A stretch of DNA of 64,000 bases from Pseudomonas sp. W4I3. GTDB taxonomy: Bacteria > Pseudomonadota > Gammaproteobacteria > Pseudomonadales > Pseudomonadaceae. The stretch is taken from positions 5,913,501-5,977,500 of the forward strand of contig NZ_JAUSXS010000001.1 of the NCBI RefSeq assembly GCF_030816195.1, given 5' to 3'. Below, one piece after another: positions 62,199-64,000 of this stretch. The stretch's first letter is position 1, and every line of letters starts with the position of its first letter. Position numbers and translations under genes: made by a program. The notes beneath the pieces are model-generated. The model did no database searches. It had not been told where the DNA came from and saw only the letters and a list, made by a program, of their open reading frames with translations.

Positions 62199-62804
62199 AT
62201 GCGCCGTCTGCTGCTCGCTTTGCCGTTTGCCCTGCTGCCACTGGCTGTCGCTCATGCCCATGAAGACCACGAGCATGAGCACGGCAGCCTAGGCGCTCAC
62301 GAACACGGCGTCGGCCGCCTTAATGCGGTGCTGGACGGCCAGTCTCTGGAGCTTGAGCTGGACAGCCCGGCCATGAACCTGGTGGGTTTCGAACACGCGC
62401 CAACCAGTGCCGCCGACAAGGCCAAAGTCGCCGCAGCGCGCAAACAGCTGGAAGATCCGCTGGCGCTGTTCAGCCTGCCCAAGGCCGCCGGTTGCGTCAT
62501 CAGCTCCCAGGAACTCAACAGCCCGCTGTTCGGCGACAAGCCGCAAGCCGATCATGATGACGACGACGATGACCACGCCACCGACGGCAAAGGCGCCGCC
62601 GCCCACGAACATCACCACGACCACAGCGAAATCCACGCCCACTACGAACTCACCTGCGCCACCCCCACGGCGCTGAGCAACCTGGACCTGAGCCAAGTGT
62701 TCAAGACCTTCCCCGCCACCCAGAAAATTCAGGTACAACTGATCGGCCCGAGCGGTCAGCAAGGTATTGACGCGACGGCCACTGCAGCCACCCTGAAGTT
62801 CTGA
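62199..62804 (+). CDS. DUF2796 (ZrgA-like) zinc-binding periplasmic protein
   Basis: 201 residues with a signal peptide (to VAHA). Two His/Asp-rich stretches (HEDHEHEHG at about residue 21; DDDDDDHATDG and HEHHHDHSEIHAH at about 120-150) suit metal binding. The core (GVGRLNAVLDGQSLELELDSPAMNLVGFEH) is DUF2796; ZrgA of Vibrio is a zinc-uptake relative. The Zur box upstream and the ABC genes downstream point to a zinc-starvation transport cluster. Confidence 0.88.
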   Translation: MRRLLLALPFALLPLAVAHAHEDHEHEHGSLGAHEHGVGRLNAVLDGQSLELELDSPAMNLVGFEHAPTSAADKAKVAAARKQLEDPLALFSLPKAAGCVISSQELNSPLFGDKPQADHDDDDDDHATDGKGAAAHEHHHDHSEIHAHYELTCATPTALSNLDLSQVFKTFPATQKIQVQLIGPSGQQGIDATATAATLKF

Positions 62805-62810
62805 GTTCAC

Positions 62811-63521
62811 ATGACCCACGCATTGATCCAACTGTCCGACCTGAGCTTCAACTGGCCCGGTCATCCGCAGTTGCTGGACATCCCCGCGTTCCGCCTGGAG
62901 CCGGGGGAAACCCTGTTCCTCAAGGGCCCCAGCGGCAGTGGCAAAACCACCCTGCTCGGTTTGCTCGGCGGCGTGCAGACACCCAGCCGAGGCAGTATTC
63001 GCCTGCTCGGCCAGGAGCTGAGCGAGCTGTCGGCCGGCGCCCGTGACCGTTTTCGTGTGGACCACACGGGCTACATCTTCCAGCAGTTCAACTTGCTGCC
63101 GTTCTTGTCGGTGCGCGAGAACGTCGAGCTGCCGTGTCACTTCTCCAAACTGCGGGCACAGCGCGCGATTCAGCGCCACGGCAGCGTCGATCAGGCCGCG
63201 GCGACCTTGCTTGCCCACCTGGGCCTGAAAGACCCGAGCCTGCTTGAACGCCGCGCCGACTCGCTGTCCATCGGCCAGCAACAACGGGTGGCCGCCGCCC
63301 GTGCGCTGATCGGCCAACCGGAACTGGTGATCGCCGACGAGCCCACCTCGGCCCTCGACTACGACGCGCGCGAGGCGTTCATTCAACTGCTGTTCGCCGA
63401 ATGCCGCGAGGCCGGGGCCAGCCTGTTGTTTGTCAGCCACGACCAAAGCCTGGCACCGCTGTTCGACCGCAACCTGTCGCTGGCCGAACTCAATCGCGCC
63501 GCCACGCTCGCAGAGGTTTGA
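62811..63521 (+). CDS. ABC transporter ATP-binding protein (MacB/LolD type)
   Basis: 236 residues with Walker A GPSGSGKTT, Q-loop YIFQQFNLLPFLSVREN, a signature motif changed to LSIGQQQR, Walker B ELVIADEPTSALD and H-loop LLFVSHD. It partners with the FtsX-like permease that starts 1 base after its stop. Transport substrate unknown; the zinc link comes from the Zur box. Confidence 0.9.
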   Translation: MTHALIQLSDLSFNWPGHPQLLDIPAFRLEPGETLFLKGPSGSGKTTLLGLLGGVQTPSRGSIRLLGQELSELSAGARDRFRVDHTGYIFQQFNLLPFLSVRENVELPCHFSKLRAQRAIQRHGSVDQAAATLLAHLGLKDPSLLERRADSLSIGQQQRVAAARALIGQPELVIADEPTSALDYDAREAFIQLLFAECREAGASLLFVSHDQSLAPLFDRNLSLAELNRAATLAEV

Positions 63522-63522
63522 G

Positions 63523-64000
63523 ATGTATCTGTTCCGTCTAGCCATGGCCAGCCTGGCTAACCGCCGCTTTACCGCGATCCTCACCGCTTTTGCCATCGCA
63601 CTTTCCGTCTGCTTGTTGCTCGCGGTGGAGCGCGTGCGTGTGGAAGCGCGCAACAGCTTCGCCAGCACCATCAGCGGCACGGACTTGATCGTCGGCGCAC
63701 GCTCGGGCTCGGTGAACCTGCTGCTGTACTCGGTGTTCCGCATCGGCAACGCCACCAACAATATCCGCTGGGACAGCTACGAGCACTTCGCCGCCAGCCC
63801 CCAGGTGAAATGGGCGATTCCGATTTCCCTCGGCGACTCCCATCGCGGTTACCGGGTGATGGGCACCAATGAGTCCTACTTTGAGCATTACCAGTACGGG
63901 CGCAAACAGAACCTCGAGCTGGCCAGCGGCCGCGCCTTTGCCACCGACCCGTTCGAGGTGGTGCTCGGCGCCGAAGTCGCCGACGCCCTGCACTACACGC
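63523..64000 (+). CDS. FtsX-like (MacB-type) ABC permease, partial
   Basis: The first 159 residues are visible. An N-terminal membrane helix (FTAILTAFAIALSVCLLLAVE) is followed by a periplasmic domain (GTDLIVGARSGSVNLLLYSVF, GYRVMGTNESYFEHYQYG). The protein runs off the window. FtsX-type permeases usually act as mechanotransmission or lipoprotein-handling systems rather than ordinary importers. Confidence 0.88.
   Translation, partial: MYLFRLAMASLANRRFTAILTAFAIALSVCLLLAVERVRVEARNSFASTISGTDLIVGARSGSVNLLLYSVFRIGNATNNIRWDSYEHFAASPQVKWAIPISLGDSHRGYRVMGTNESYFEHYQYGRKQNLELASGRAFATDPFEVVLGAEVADALHYT

Overview
The window is chromosomal DNA of a Pseudomonas, most likely of the P. fluorescens complex. 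The gene order (leuS-lptE-holA, lipB-lipA, rlpA-mltB-rodA-mrdA-rlmH-rsfS-nadD-proA, ubiX-mpl, eutBC, ppa, xseB-ispA-dxs, the rib/nusB/thiL cluster) is that of the Pseudomonas core genome. The intergenic REP palindromes (GTGGGAGGGGGCTTGC and GTAGGAGCGAGCTTGC families) are typical of fluorescent pseudomonads. I see no tRNA, rRNA, CRISPR array, IS element or complete prophage.

Layout. 1-5.9 kb: ydcF-like gene (cut by the window edge), a small hypothetical, leuS, lptE, holA, and a short arfA ribosome-rescue gene with an internal hairpin. 6-20 kb: cell-wall block (two lytic transglycosylases, ldcA, dacA, rlpA, rodA, PBP2), lipoate genes, then rlmH, rsfS, nadD, proA. 20-29.5 kb: mpg, a DedA-PAP2 fusion, a Lon-N-like protein, lrgAB-like genes, phaJ4, a MORN-repeat/C13-protease lipoprotein, ubiX and mpl. 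29.6-37.8 kb: ethanolamine catabolism, with a sigma-54 activator divergent from a sigma-54 promoter driving aldehyde dehydrogenase, and permease and B12-dependent lyase genes (eutBC) downstream. 38-40.2 kb: dedA, mtfA, ppa. 40.4-45.7 kb: an accessory island with an S24-type repressor, two nearly identical ycaC-like hydrolase copies flanking an AbiE locus whose toxin gene is internally deleted, and a Fic protein behind a tandem palindromic operator. 45.8-59.3 kb: xseB-ispA-dxs, B12 uptake genes (btuB, btuF), then riboflavin/thiamine/nusB/nrdR genes. 59.4-64 kb: ybaY-like lipoprotein, methyltransferase, thioredoxin-TPR protein, and a Zur-box-preceded DUF2796/ABC cluster cut by the window end.

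Six genes (lipA, mltB, rodA, lrgB, the sigma-54 activator, first ycaC copy) each carry one extra base, five or six of them in a short homopolymer. Several are essential or core, so sequencing or assembly insertions are the simplest explanation. The least ordinary features are the arfA hairpin, the Fic operator array, the toxin-deleted AbiE pair between duplicated ycaC genes, and REP elements that supply stop codons to neighbouring genes.
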